From Rhodoferax_B sp049316285 (GTDB lineage Bacteria; Pseudomonadota; Gammaproteobacteria; Burkholderiales; Burkholderiaceae_C): DNA of 64,000 nucleotides. Under the pieces are notes generated by a model. That model was not told the DNA's origin. It was given only the letters and a program-made list of their open reading frames with translations, and did not search any database. The translations under genes and the position numbers were made by a program. The stretch lies in NCBI RefSeq assembly GCF_049316285.1, contig NZ_JBMOXA010000006.1, positions 62,001-126,000 of the forward strand, given 5' to 3'. This document shows, in pieces, positions 16,471-25,471 of this stretch; the stretch's first letter is position 1; each line of letters starts with the position of its first letter.

Positions 16471-17916
16471 TTAGGCGGGCACGCGCGATTGCGCCACCGT
16501 GCCCGTCTTCGGCGCCTGGGCATCGACCGGGCTGGCGGACCGATTCGGTTGGGCCGGACCGTTCATGGGGTTCAACGCCGGGGCAGGAGCCGCAGAGTCG
16601 CCTGGGGTCACCGGCCGGATCGGCTGCATGGGCAAGGCCATGTGCGACACCGAGGTCAGGCAAGGGTTTCCCGCGCGCGCGCTGGCGGTGTCCGTGTTGG
16701 CGTTGCCAGCGGGCTTGGCCGCAGCCGCGTCGGCAGCGGATTTTTCCTGGCCGTTCCTGTTGCCGTTGCCGCTTGGGCCAGCGGTCGCGGTTTTACTCGC
16801 CAGGTCCACCACGCGTACCGGTGAGCCGTCTTTTTGCAAACGCTGCTGGCCTGCCGTGACCACGCGGTCGCCCTGGCTCAGGCCGCTCACGATTTCCACC
16901 TGACCGGGGCGGCGCACACCCACCTTGACCTCCACACGCTGCGTGACCAAGGTACCGGCATCGGGGCCAGGCAGCAGACGCAACACAAACTGGCGCCCGC
17001 CTTGCGGCACGATGGCCTCTTCCGGCACCGTGAGAGCGTTCTGGCGTTCGCCAAACACAGCGCTGACGCGCGCAAACATGCCCGGGCGCAACTGTTGCTG
17101 GCGGTTGTCTATGCAGCCGCGCACACCTACCGAGCGGCCATTGGCATCGACCAAGGGATCGATGGCCAGCACCACGGCAGCAAACTTCTGGCCCGGCAAG
17201 GCATCCAGCTCCAGGCTGGCCCGCTGGCCGCGCTGCACCCGGGGCTGGAAACGCTCGGGCAGGCGGAAGTCGACGTACAGCGCGTCCATGTCTTCGATGT
17301 TGACGATGTCGGCGCCGTCTTTCAGATAGTCGCCCACGTTGACCTGGCGTATGCCGGCCATGCCGTCAAACGGTGCCACGATCTTCAGCCGTGCGGCGGT
17401 GGCGCGCGCCAGTTCCAGCTTGGCTTGGGCCACTTGCAGGTTGGCACTGCTTTCGTCGACCGCGCGCTGGCTGATGAAGTTTTGCGCCAGCAGATCCTGG
17501 TTGCGTTTGTGGTTGGCATTGGCGATGGACAGCTCGGCCTCGCTTTGCTGCACCTGGGCCTGCTGCAGCTTGTCATCGAGTTGCACCAGAAGCTGGCCCC
17601 GGCGCACACGTTCGCCATCCCGGAAATTGATCTGCACCACCCGGCCACTGATTTCCGGACGCAACACCACACTCTGGCGCGAGCGCAGACTGCCCACGGT
17701 CTGGACGTCATCGACCACACGCGTCACAGCTACGTTCGCCACCTCTACGCTAGACGCCGGCGCGGGCTTGGAGCTGGCGCCTTTCTCTCCTTCTGCGGCG
17801 CCGCCCGACGCCGCCGCGCCCGCGCTACGCCCGGGTTGCTGCAGCCACCATGCCCCACCAGAGGCCGCGGCAATGCCCACGACCGCCACCACGCTGTAAA
17901 AAATCTTGGATGCCAT
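16471..17916 (-). CDS. RND efflux membrane fusion protein
   Basis: A 481-residue periplasmic adaptor. An N-terminal signal anchor (about 5-25) is followed by a Gly/Ala/Ser-rich linker, a biotinyl-lipoyl-like domain split around a coiled-coil hairpin (about 75-200, with VVLRPEISGRV and IVAPFDGMAGIRQV), a beta-barrel domain (about 205-290) and a membrane-proximal domain (to about 375). Residues 385-481 form an unusual low-complexity tail rich in Ala, Pro, Asn and Gly, absent from typical members. It is the first gene of a two-gene operon with the permease. Confidence 0.93.
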   Translation of the reverse strand: MASKIFYSVVAVVGIAAASGGAWWLQQPGRSAGAAASGGAAEGEKGASSKPAPASSVEVANVAVTRVVDDVQTVGSLRSRQSVVLRPEISGRVVQINFRDGERVRRGQLLVQLDDKLQQAQVQQSEAELSIANANHKRNQDLLAQNFISQRAVDESSANLQVAQAKLELARATAARLKIVAPFDGMAGIRQVNVGDYLKDGADIVNIEDMDALYVDFRLPERFQPRVQRGQRASLELDALPGQKFAAVVLAIDPLVDANGRSVGVRGCIDNRQQQLRPGMFARVSAVFGERQNALTVPEEAIVPQGGRQFVLRLLPGPDAGTLVTQRVEVKVGVRRPGQVEIVSGLSQGDRVVTAGQQRLQKDGSPVRVVDLASKTATAGPSGNGNRNGQEKSAADAAAAKPAGNANTDTASARAGNPCLTSVSHMALPMQPIRPVTPGDSAAPAPALNPMNGPAQPNRSASPVDAQAPKTGTVAQSRVPA

Positions 17917-18220
17917 GGATAGTAAAAATTTGTAATGCCAACCTAACCCGCGAATGTAGCAGCAGCCGATGACGTCGTCGCGTCATACGAACGCATTTAC
18001 AAATGCAATTTCCGCACCATGAGTGGTGCGCAGGCTGGCATCCAAGTTACGGTCCAGACACGAGCAATCAGTTCCGTCCACTAGCCCAGGGAAATCCCTA
18101 GGACGGGAAAGTCCTCAGGCCTCAACATCCACGCACCGAGTCAGTGCCAGGCGCCAGACACAAGACTTTGGCGTGCGGGAGGCCGGTGCGGCCAACGGGT
18201 GACCGCCGCCCTATCGCCGC
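17917..18220. other. Intergenic region between efflux and MHS transporter genes
   Basis: About 300 bases with no credible gene. It holds the promoter side of the efflux operon and the 3' side of the transporter gene. Visible elements are small inverted repeats only: GCATTT-ACA-AATGC near 17994-18007 and GCACCA-TGAG-TGGTGC near 18015-18031. The latter could be an operator or a terminator lacking a T tract. Confidence 0.6.
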
Positions 18221-19555
18221 TCAGTACATCTTCAGCCGGCGAATACGCAGCAGCGCCACGATGCTGATCACGGCCGCACCCATCACGTAGAAGCTGGGCG
18301 CCAGCACGTTGCCCGTGGCACTGATCAGCCAGGCAATGATGAACGGCGCAAAGCCGCCAAAAATGGTCACCGCAATGTTGTAGCCCAAGGACATGCCGGT
18401 GGTGCGCGCCTGGGTGGGGAACATTTCGGTCAACAACGCAGGCAAGGGGCCGAAGTAGACCACCGCCATCAAGCCAATGAAGATCTGCACCGCCAGCATG
18501 GCGTAAAAGCTGGGGTTGGCGCTGAGCCAGTGGAACACCGGGTAGACCAGCACACCGAACAGCACAGCGGCAGTCAGCATCAGGCCGGTGCGGCCCCATT
18601 TGTCGGACAGATGACCCACAATCGGGTTGAACACGGTTTGCACCACGCCGGTGGCAATGATGGCGGTGAACGCGGTAGACGCCGGCAAGCCGAGTTGCTT
18701 CACCGCAAAAGTGGGCATGTACAAGATCAGGTAAGACGACACGGTGCCCAGCACCACGGCACCGATCACCAGCAGCAAGCGCTCTTTCTGGTTGGCAAAG
18801 GTCTCGGCCAGCGGCGCGCTGTGCACGGCGCGGGTGCGCATCTCGGCCTTGGCGGCCAGAAACTCGGGCGTTTCGTCCACGTGTTTGCGGATGTAGTAGG
18901 CCACCGGCGCAATCAGCAGGCCAAAGATGAAGGGAATGCGCCAGCCCCAGGATTGCATTTGCTCGGGGCTCAATTGGTTGTTCAGCACCGCGCCGAAAGC
19001 CGCCGCCAGCAAGGTGGTCATACCCTGGCTGGCACCCTGCCAACTGGCGTAAAAGCCACGGCGCTTGGGCGCATATTCGGCCAGGAAAGCCGTGGCGCTG
19101 CCAAACTCGCCGCCAGCCGAAAAGCCCTGGATCATGCGCGCCAGCACAATGCCGGCCGGTGCCCACAGACCAATTGCCTCATAGGTGGGCATGGCCGCAA
19201 TCATCAAGGTGCCTATGGTCATGAGCGCGATGGAGAACATCAGCGCCGCCTTGCGCCCCACCTTGTCGGCATACACCCCAAGCACCAGCGCACCCAGCGG
19301 CCGCATGAAAAACGACACACCAAACGTGCCCAGCGTGAGCAGCAACGACACCGTGTCGTCCCCGGTCGGGAAAAACAGCTTGGCGATGGTGACGGCAAAA
19401 AAACCGTAGACCACCAGGTCAAACCATTCCAGGGCATTGCCAATGGTGGCGGCGGCAATGATGCGCCAGCCGCCCGGGGGAGCGTTGGCGGCATCTTGCG
19501 TGGAGGACGTGGACGCTGCGCTGGCGTCGAAGGGGGAGTTCACGGTACTTTCCAT
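18221..19555 (-). CDS. MHS-family major facilitator transporter
   Basis: A 444-residue inner-membrane symporter of the metabolite:H+ symporter branch of the MFS (citrate, alpha-ketoglutarate, proline/betaine and shikimate type). Twelve hydrophobic segments are expected. The branch signature is present: ATIGNALEWFDLVVYGFF near residues 35-52 and the loop 2-3 motif ADKVGRKAAL near 95-104. The start at 19555 (MESTVNSPF) is preferred; the frame remains open 135 bases further upstream, but that part overlaps the upstream gene and looks non-coding. The substrate is probably an organic acid or amino-acid derivative. The neighbouring exopeptidase-like gene is just upstream in the same direction (57 bases). 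Confidence 0.9.
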   Translation of the reverse strand: MESTVNSPFDASAASTSSTQDAANAPPGGWRIIAAATIGNALEWFDLVVYGFFAVTIAKLFFPTGDDTVSLLLTLGTFGVSFFMRPLGALVLGVYADKVGRKAALMFSIALMTIGTLMIAAMPTYEAIGLWAPAGIVLARMIQGFSAGGEFGSATAFLAEYAPKRRGFYASWQGASQGMTTLLAAAFGAVLNNQLSPEQMQSWGWRIPFIFGLLIAPVAYYIRKHVDETPEFLAAKAEMRTRAVHSAPLAETFANQKERLLLVIGAVVLGTVSSYLILYMPTFAVKQLGLPASTAFTAIIATGVVQTVFNPIVGHLSDKWGRTGLMLTAAVLFGVLVYPVFHWLSANPSFYAMLAVQIFIGLMAVVYFGPLPALLTEMFPTQARTTGMSLGYNIAVTIFGGFAPFIIAWLISATGNVLAPSFYVMGAAVISIVALLRIRRLKMY

Positions 19556-19611
19556 CTGCGGGCTCGGGGTTAGGGAATTGGATATAGGGGGAGAAAAGCA
19601 GAAACGAAACT

Positions 19612-20784
19612 TCAAGACTGAGCAGCTTGCAGGCCCAGAATCGCCTGCAGCATGGCCACGCGGTTTTGGCCCAGCACCATGCCGCGCCACACGTCGTCAC
19701 CACCACAGAAGGCGTTAAACATGGCTTGGCGGATTTGCCGCGCCAGCTCGGCGGGTGCATCCGGGTGGGCGCGCAGCCAGGCTTCGCCACGCAGCGCATC
19801 GGTCATTTGCTCAAACGGCACCGTGCCGTATTCCAGCGCCATCAAGGTGCAGCGCGAATCGGGGCAGGCGCCGTAGATGGTGGACGACAGATTGCCCGTC
19901 ACGTCCGCCGAGGTCGACTTGCCAGCAAACGGCACGGCCATGTCGCTGCCCCACCAACGGCCTGCGCGGGCGACCTCGGCGTCGTCGCGTCTACCGGCAA
20001 AAATCTTCTCGGCATGGCCGTAAGGGCCCAGGCCGGTGTGCACGTCTATCCAGCCGATATCGGCAAACGGCGCAGCATAGGTGCGCAGAATCTGCTCCAG
20101 ATTTTGCAGCGACTGGCTGCGCGCCGCACCGCCGTAGAACACACCGCCGGCGTGGCTGTACTGGCCTTTGGACACGGCATCGCGATAGGCCACGGCGCCG
20201 TGTTGGGCGATGTAATCGGCCTTGGCCTGTTGGTTCTCGGCCGTGGGCGGCCAGGCTGCGGGCAGCAGCACATCGTGCAAACCGGCATAGGCCACGTTCA
20301 CCGGCAGCGGCTGGCTGAAGTCTTGTGCGTTGCGGTTCAGGTCGATGTTGTGTTCGTTGGTGCGACTCAGCCACGAGAAGCCATAAGGATTGATGGCATG
20401 CACCAGCAGCAGCGCCACACCGGCGCTGGACGCGCGTGCCAGCAACGCATCGTCGGCGAGCAATTGCAGTTGGCAGGCCGAGCCGCAGAAACCCTCCACG
20501 CCATGTGTGGCCGAGGTAATCAACAACAGCTTGCTCGCGGGCCTGCCATCCGGCGGGCCAATCAAGGCCACGTCCGTCGTCAAGGCTTCACCCTCGGCGC
20601 CCACGGCATCAATGCCAAAGCTCGCCAGCGCCGCCCCGCGTACACGCGCAGCGGCCACAAAACGCTGGCGTGCCTGCTGGTAAGTAGCGGAGAAAAAAAA
20701 CTCGGCGGGCATGGCCGAAGGGGAATAGGCAGGCGGTTTTTCCATGGCAGCAAGGCGTTTATTCGCACCAAGTTGTTGAGTCAT
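19612..20784 (-). CDS. M14-type metallopeptidase-like protein (DUF2817)
   Basis: A 390-residue protein of the DUF2817 branch of the zinc carboxypeptidase (M14) superfamily. The expected zinc site is visible as THGVEG near residues 89-94, with a second ligand region WIDVHTGLG near 250-258. The arginine/asparagine substrate-binding pattern (HNIDLNRN, about 144-151) is also present. There is no signal peptide, so it is cytosolic. It is probably a peptidase or amidohydrolase for a small substrate imported by the adjacent MHS transporter; that pairing is inference. A LysR gene diverges 94 bases upstream and may control both. Confidence 0.85.
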   Translation of the reverse strand: MTQQLGANKRLAAMEKPPAYSPSAMPAEFFFSATYQQARQRFVAAARVRGAALASFGIDAVGAEGEALTTDVALIGPPDGRPASKLLLITSATHGVEGFCGSACQLQLLADDALLARASSAGVALLLVHAINPYGFSWLSRTNEHNIDLNRNAQDFSQPLPVNVAYAGLHDVLLPAAWPPTAENQQAKADYIAQHGAVAYRDAVSKGQYSHAGGVFYGGAARSQSLQNLEQILRTYAAPFADIGWIDVHTGLGPYGHAEKIFAGRRDDAEVARAGRWWGSDMAVPFAGKSTSADVTGNLSSTIYGACPDSRCTLMALEYGTVPFEQMTDALRGEAWLRAHPDAPAELARQIRQAMFNAFCGGDDVWRGMVLGQNRVAMLQAILGLQAAQS

Positions 20785-20878
20785 GAACTAATGCTATAGA
20801 GTCATATGTATAAGCAAAAGACAAAATTTTCATCACTACGATCAGCTTTTGTTGTCACCCCATGCAGATGCTTCACCC

Positions 20879-21757
20879 GTGAAACCACAGCAGCTCAAAA
20901 CCTTCATCACCGTGGCCGAATGCCGCAGCATCCGCTCCGCTGCACGCGCCCTGTATGTGTCGCAACCGGCGGTAACACGCACCATTCGCGAGCTCGAGCT
21001 TGATCTGGATGTGGAGCTGGTGCACCGCAGCGTCAATGGTGTGGAGCTGACACAAGCAGGGCACGCCTTCTACGCACGTGCCAACCTGCTGCTGGAAGAA
21101 ATGCGCCGCGCGCGCGACGAGTTGAGCTTTTTGAAGGCCGGTGGCCATGGCCGTGTGGCCGCCGCCGTGACCACCGCCGTGGGCTTGACCGTGCTGCCCC
21201 AGGCCCTGCAGGCCTTCACCGACCGCATGCCCCAGGCGCACATACGGCTGACACAGGACTCGGGCATGGCGGCGCACAAAAAGCTGCAGGACGGCTCGCT
21301 CGACTTCATCGTGGCCAACACCATTCCCGGCGGCCCGCCGGACGAGTTCAGTTATCTGCCGTTGTTTGAGATGGCCTTGGCGGTGGGGGCACGCGCCGAG
21401 CACCCGTGTGTCAACGCACGCCACCTGCGCGAACTGCAGGACCAAACCTGGCTGGTGCCCTCGCTGGACCGCGACTACCACTCGCGCCTGTTCCGCTCGC
21501 GTGGGCTGGAACTGCCCACGCGCATACTCGAGTGTGAGTCCTTCGACGTCGCCATCCACCTGATGTCGCGCATAGACCTGGTGGCCATCGTCACCGCCAA
21601 CCAGTTCGACGAACAACTCGGCACGCGCGGCATACGCGCCCTGCCGCTGCGCGAAAACTTTGCGCCGGTGCAGGTGAGCGTGGTGACCCTGCGCAACAGC
21701 CGCTTGACGCCTGCGGCCCAATGCCTGGTGGAGTGTTTGCAGGCAAGCCTGCGCTGA
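20879..21757 (+). CDS. LysR-family regulator
   Basis: A protein of about 292 residues with an N-terminal winged helix-turn-helix (KPQQLKTFITVAE... SIRSAARALYVSQPAVTRTIRELE) and a C-terminal periplasmic-binding-protein-like effector domain (about 90-290). No ATG is available. GTG at 20879 gives the usual LysR N terminus; a TTG at 20849 would add ten residues. Divergent from the DUF2817 peptidase and MHS transporter genes, so it probably regulates them in response to their substrate. Confidence 0.9.
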   Translation: MKPQQLKTFITVAECRSIRSAARALYVSQPAVTRTIRELELDLDVELVHRSVNGVELTQAGHAFYARANLLLEEMRRARDELSFLKAGGHGRVAAAVTTAVGLTVLPQALQAFTDRMPQAHIRLTQDSGMAAHKKLQDGSLDFIVANTIPGGPPDEFSYLPLFEMALAVGARAEHPCVNARHLRELQDQTWLVPSLDRDYHSRLFRSRGLELPTRILECESFDVAIHLMSRIDLVAIVTANQFDEQLGTRGIRALPLRENFAPVQVSVVTLRNSRLTPAAQCLVECLQASLR

Positions 21758-21828
21758 GCGGGCGTCAAGGCTGCGCAAAAACGGCCCGCGTGATACCGTC
21801 CAGACCGTCGCAACTCCAGCTTAGTGCC

Positions 21829-22272
21829 ATGCGAATCCGTCCCGCAGTTCCAGCCGACTTACCCTCCTTCTTCGAGATCCGGACCAGCGTACGTGAAAAC
21901 GAAATGTCCATGACGGAGCTTGCCTCGCAAGGTGTGACGCCGCAGACCCTGCCCGCGCTGCTGGACAGGCACGTATGTGCCTGGGTCGCCGAACAGCAGA
22001 ACACGGTCATGGCCTTTGTGATCGCAAGCGCCCTGGACGCCCGTGTCGTGGCCATGTTTGTGCGACCCGGCCATGAGCGCCAGGGTTTGGGCCGGCAACT
22101 CATGCAACGCGCCGAGGCATGGCTTTTCTCCCAAGGGTGCGAGGAGATCTGGCTGGTGACGGACGATGACGAACGCGTGCGCGCAAATGGCTTTTACCGG
22201 CACCTGGGCTGGCAGGAGGATGACCTGCTGGACGGACCGATTCGCTTCATCAAGCGCGCGCCAGGCGCATAA
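21829..22272 (+). CDS. GNAT-family N-acetyltransferase
   Basis: A 147-residue acetyltransferase fold. The acetyl-CoA pyrophosphate-binding motif A is seen as VRPGHERQGLGRQLMQ (about residues 80-95, R-x-x-G-x-G/A type), and motif B includes ANGFYRHLGW near 121-130. The start at 21829 (MRIRPAVPADLP) is typical; upstream in-frame codons overlap the LysR gene. The acceptor substrate is unknown. It may be co-transcribed with the LysR gene, 71 bases upstream. Confidence 0.9.
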   Translation: MRIRPAVPADLPSFFEIRTSVRENEMSMTELASQGVTPQTLPALLDRHVCAWVAEQQNTVMAFVIASALDARVVAMFVRPGHERQGLGRQLMQRAEAWLFSQGCEEIWLVTDDDERVRANGFYRHLGWQEDDLLDGPIRFIKRAPGA

Positions 22273-22388
22273 ACAGACACAGATAAGCACGCACAGACAG
22301 GGGCGCGCTGGCAGGGGCGCTGACAGGGACGCCAAGCCGCCAGCGCCGCCGCCACGTGACCGGATGCTGTGGAATACGGCCGGGCAGC

Positions 22389-22742
22389 TTATCTTTCCTG
22401 CGCCATGATCAGCAGCACTTGTGCGGGCTTGTCGCTGCGGTTTCGCAGTTGCCTGGCCTCGCCCGGCGCGATGCGGCAACTGTCCAGCCGGCGCAGCACC
22501 TCGCAGCGGCTGACACCATCAGGCATCTGCGCTGTGATTTCCAGCTCTCCATCAAACACCACGTAGAACTTCTCCTGCGCCGAGGCCACCAGTGTTGTGC
22601 TGCCGCCCGGCGCCACCACAGACAGGCCCAGCCACAGCGCATCCGCAGGACCGGCTTCGCGCCCCTGCAGGCGCGACATGTTGAAGCCATCGTGGCCTGG
22701 AGCGTCGTAGCGCGGTGCATCTTCGAGTCGAACCAAATGCAT
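22389..22742 (-). CDS. Small cupin-domain protein
   Basis: A 117-residue single cupin. The fold is recognisable from the turn pattern (G-G-S-T-T near 47-51, E-K-F-Y-V-V-F-D-G-E-L-E near 57-68, and the second motif P-G-E-A-R-Q near 93-98). Some usual metal-ligand histidines are absent, so metal binding is uncertain. It is the last gene of the seven-gene operon that starts with the porin at 28526. It may bind or isomerise a pathway intermediate. Confidence 0.8.
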   Translation of the reverse strand: MHLVRLEDAPRYDAPGHDGFNMSRLQGREAGPADALWLGLSVVAPGGSTTLVASAQEKFYVVFDGELEITAQMPDGVSRCEVLRRLDSCRIAPGEARQLRNRSDKPAQVLLIMAQER

Positions 22743-22756
22743 GCTGATCTCCGGGC

Positions 22757-23761
22757 TCAGGGAACAAAAACCACGCGTGAGGACGAGCCCGCGAGCACCT
22801 CCTGATAGGCCGCTGCCGCATGCTCCAGTGATACCAGGCCTGCAGCATCAACGTCGAATGCGCGCAGCGAGCCGTCGGCAAAACCCGGGGCCAGAGCATC
22901 GAGAATGGCCGCACACTTCACCACATCCAGCTTCAGGCTGTCCACCCCCACCAGTTGAAGATTGCGGCGGTAGAAGCCCAGGATGTCGAACGGCACCGAG
23001 CGCTCTATGGTCGAGATGAGTATCTGTGTGCCGCCCACGGCCAGGCTTTGCAGCGCCGCAGCAAAATACGGCGAACCCACGGTGTTGTAGGCGATGTCAG
23101 CGCCCCGGCCACCCGTGGCTTGCAGCACCGCCTCGCCCAGGTCTGCACGCGTGCCGTCGAGCAACGTCACCGATTGGCTGGCATGGCCACGGTAACGCCC
23201 TGCACCGCGCTCCACACCAATCACCGCCGCGCCGGCACGTGTCGCCAATTGAATGGCCGCCTGGCCAACCTTGCCGTTGGCACCGAAGACAACAACCGTC
23301 TGGCCTCGCCCCACCAGACCGGCACGGCGCAGCCCTTCATGCGCCGTGATGAACGGCACACCCACGGTGCCGGCGGCAGCCGCCGACACGGCTTCGGGTC
23401 GGCGCACCAGGGCGGCGATGGGCAACACCAAGTAGCGTGCATGGCTGCCGTCGCGGGTGATGCCCAGGTCACCACCCGTGCCCCAGACATGGACCCCCAG
23501 CCATTCCTCGGGGCCGGCCACCACCCGGGCGGAGAAATCGCGCCCCGGGGTGCGCGGCCAGACGGCCTGCGGCATCAGGCCCAACGCCGCCTTTACATCG
23601 CTGGGATTAACAGCCGCCGCCAAGACCTCGACCACGGCATGACCAGGTGGTGCATGGGGCAGATCTTGGGTTTCCAGTTGCAGCTGCAAAGCCTCGGGTG
23701 TTTCGGCTTTCTGGCGGATGCGCAGGGCGCGCGATGCAGTTGTCAGGGTCACAGTGGTCAT
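22757..23761 (-). CDS. Zinc-independent MDR oxidoreductase (quinone-reductase-like)
   Basis: A 334-residue medium-chain dehydrogenase/reductase of the NADPH:quinone oxidoreductase type. It has the GroES-like N-terminal domain (PSDVKAALGLMPQ... TPGRDFSARV) and a Rossmann domain with the nucleotide motif VVVFGANGKVGQAAIQLA near 160-177. The zinc-binding cysteines of alcohol dehydrogenases are absent. In this operon, with an intradiol dioxygenase upstream, it might reduce an enone or a maleylacetate-like ring-cleavage product; this is inference. It lies 27 bases after the BKACE gene and 14 bases before the cupin gene. Confidence 0.88.
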   Translation of the reverse strand: MTTVTLTTASRALRIRQKAETPEALQLQLETQDLPHAPPGHAVVEVLAAAVNPSDVKAALGLMPQAVWPRTPGRDFSARVVAGPEEWLGVHVWGTGGDLGITRDGSHARYLVLPIAALVRRPEAVSAAAAGTVGVPFITAHEGLRRAGLVGRGQTVVVFGANGKVGQAAIQLATRAGAAVIGVERGAGRYRGHASQSVTLLDGTRADLGEAVLQATGGRGADIAYNTVGSPYFAAALQSLAVGGTQILISTIERSVPFDILGFYRRNLQLVGVDSLKLDVVKCAAILDALAPGFADGSLRAFDVDAAGLVSLEHAAAAYQEVLAGSSSRVVFVP

Positions 23762-23788
23762 GGTGAAGGTCCTTGGAAAAATAAAAAA

Positions 23789-24694
23789 TCAGAGATCGGT
23801 GTTGCTGGGGCGCAAGCCCCAGCTCGCGCGTGCTTGCTGGCAGGTCGCGAGCCGCCCGCCGAGGTCTTCGACGATGCGACGCGCCTTATGCACGAGTTCG
23901 GCATTGCTCTGTGCCAGCACACCCTTGTCGAGGTAAATGGTGTCTTCCAGGCCTATGCGTACGTTGCCACCCAGCAGGTAAGCCTGGGCTACTGCGGGAA
24001 AGGCGTGGCGCCCCACCGCGAAGGCGGACCATGAGGCCTGGGGCGCGATCAAGGAGCGCGCCAGCGCCAGCGCCGCCGGGCTGAAGGGCAATGCGTAACG
24101 CACACCCAGCACAAAGGTGTAAAGGCCGGGCCCCTGCAGCGTGCCCTCGGCCAGCAGCGCCTGCGCAAGCATCAGATCGCCGGTGTCAAAACATTCGAGT
24201 TCAGGCACCACACCGTGCTGACGTATCACGGCGGCCATCCTGCGCACATTCGCGGGCGTGTTCATCACCACCTGTTCGCCGGAATTCATGGTGTTCAGGT
24301 CTAACGAGCAAATGTCTGGTCGCAGCGCGGCGATGTGCGCTACACGCTGCTCCGGTGGCAACAGCGTGGTGCCAGCGGCGGCCATGCGCGGTTCGTCCAC
24401 ACTGGGCACAAACCGTCCACCCGGGCCGGTCGTGAGATTGATGATGAGCTCGGGCCGGTGGCGTCGCAGGCTCTCGACCACACGGCCATAGAGTTCCACA
24501 TCCATAGACGGCGCGCCGGTCTCTGGGTTGCGTACGTGGATGTGCACGGCCGCCGCACCGGCATCAGCCGCCTCCAGGCAGGCCTCGCTGATCTGGGCTG
24601 GCGTGATCGGCAGATGCGGCGTCTGATCGGGACGGGTGAGGTTGCCCGTCACGGCGCAGGTGAGTATGGTGGGTTGTTCCATGTGTGTCTTCAT
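23789..24694 (-). CDS. Beta-keto acid cleavage enzyme (BKACE, DUF849)
   Basis: A 301-residue zinc-dependent TIM-barrel enzyme of the BKACE family, which converts a beta-keto acid plus acetyl-CoA into acetoacetate and a new acyl-CoA. Family features: TCAVTGNLTR near 12-21, the metal-binding H-x-H in AAVHIHVRN (His51, His53) and the C-terminal VRIGLEDTIYLDKG. The substrate specificity is not readable by eye; members accept substrates such as 3-keto-5-aminohexanoate, dehydrocarnitine and beta-ketoadipate. The start overlaps the SDR stop as ATGA (24691-24694), indicating translational coupling, which favours the first Met over Met5. Confidence 0.92.
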   Translation of the reverse strand: MKTHMEQPTILTCAVTGNLTRPDQTPHLPITPAQISEACLEAADAGAAAVHIHVRNPETGAPSMDVELYGRVVESLRRHRPELIINLTTGPGGRFVPSVDEPRMAAAGTTLLPPEQRVAHIAALRPDICSLDLNTMNSGEQVVMNTPANVRRMAAVIRQHGVVPELECFDTGDLMLAQALLAEGTLQGPGLYTFVLGVRYALPFSPAALALARSLIAPQASWSAFAVGRHAFPAVAQAYLLGGNVRIGLEDTIYLDKGVLAQSNAELVHKARRIVEDLGGRLATCQQARASWGLRPSNTDL

Positions 24695-25464
24695 CCCAGA
24701 TGGCGGCCACCATCGGCCACGATGACGCTGCCCGTGGCATAACGCAATGTGGTGCAGCAGGCCACGATGGCTGCGGCCACATCGTCTGCCACGCCCACAC
24801 GTTTCAAAGGAATCGTGGCGCCCACACGTTCGTTAAAAGCCGCGTCGCGCCCGGGCACAAAAGCGGTGTCGACCACGCCCGGAGAAACCGCCATGCAGCG
24901 GATCTGCGGCGCCAAGGTTTTGCCCAGAGCACGCGTGAGCGCATCACAAGCCGCCTTGGCGGCCGCGTACGCAAGATTGCTGCCCAGGCCGGTGAAGGCC
25001 GCGATCGACGATACGTTGATCACCACGGCGTCGCCAGCACGTTTCATCTGGGGCGCAAACGCGCGTACCGCGGCAAAACTTCCGCGCCAGTTTGTGGCGA
25101 AGATGTCGTCAATCAGTTGGTCATCCAGGCCGTCAAGATCCGCCGCCGCCACCTGCCGCGTGAAACCCGCGCTGTTTACCAGCACGCTGGCCTGGCCTAT
25201 CTGCTGCTCTATCGTCTGTGCGGCGGTGCGCAGCCCGGCGCTGTCGGTGACGTCGGCCTGCAGCGCGCGATGTCCGGAGCCCGGCAGTTGCGCCAGCACG
25301 GACGCGGCGTTCTCGGGTGCGCCGCGCTGCAGCAGCACCACTCGGGCACCGAGTGCTGCCAGGCGCTGTGCGGTGGCCAAACCGATGGCACCCGTGCCTC
25401 CGGTGATGACGGCGATTTCGCCATCAAGCCGCTCGCGTGGAGCGAAACTTCTGTTGTCTTGCAT
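24691..25464 (-). CDS. Short-chain dehydrogenase/reductase
   Basis: A 257-residue classical SDR. The cofactor site TGGTGAIG (about 21-28) is intact, and NSAG (about 96-99) and the catalytic Ser (VSSIA near 152) with Y-x-x-x-K (YAAAK near 165-169) are present. It probably oxidises or reduces a hydroxyl/keto intermediate in the pathway. It lies eight bases after the dioxygenase gene and overlaps the BKACE start by four bases. Confidence 0.92.
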   Translation of the reverse strand: MQDNRSFAPRERLDGEIAVITGGTGAIGLATAQRLAALGARVVLLQRGAPENAASVLAQLPGSGHRALQADVTDSAGLRTAAQTIEQQIGQASVLVNSAGFTRQVAAADLDGLDDQLIDDIFATNWRGSFAAVRAFAPQMKRAGDAVVINVSSIAAFTGLGSNLAYAAAKAACDALTRALGKTLAPQIRCMAVSPGVVDTAFVPGRDAAFNERVGATIPLKRVGVADDVAAAIVACCTTLRYATGSVIVADGGRHLG

Positions 25465-25471
25465 ATCGATC

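Noticed and set aside
22273..22388. Small direct repeats (GGGGCGC-type) after the GNAT gene
   Set aside because: Too short and imperfect in GC-rich DNA to call a repeat element.
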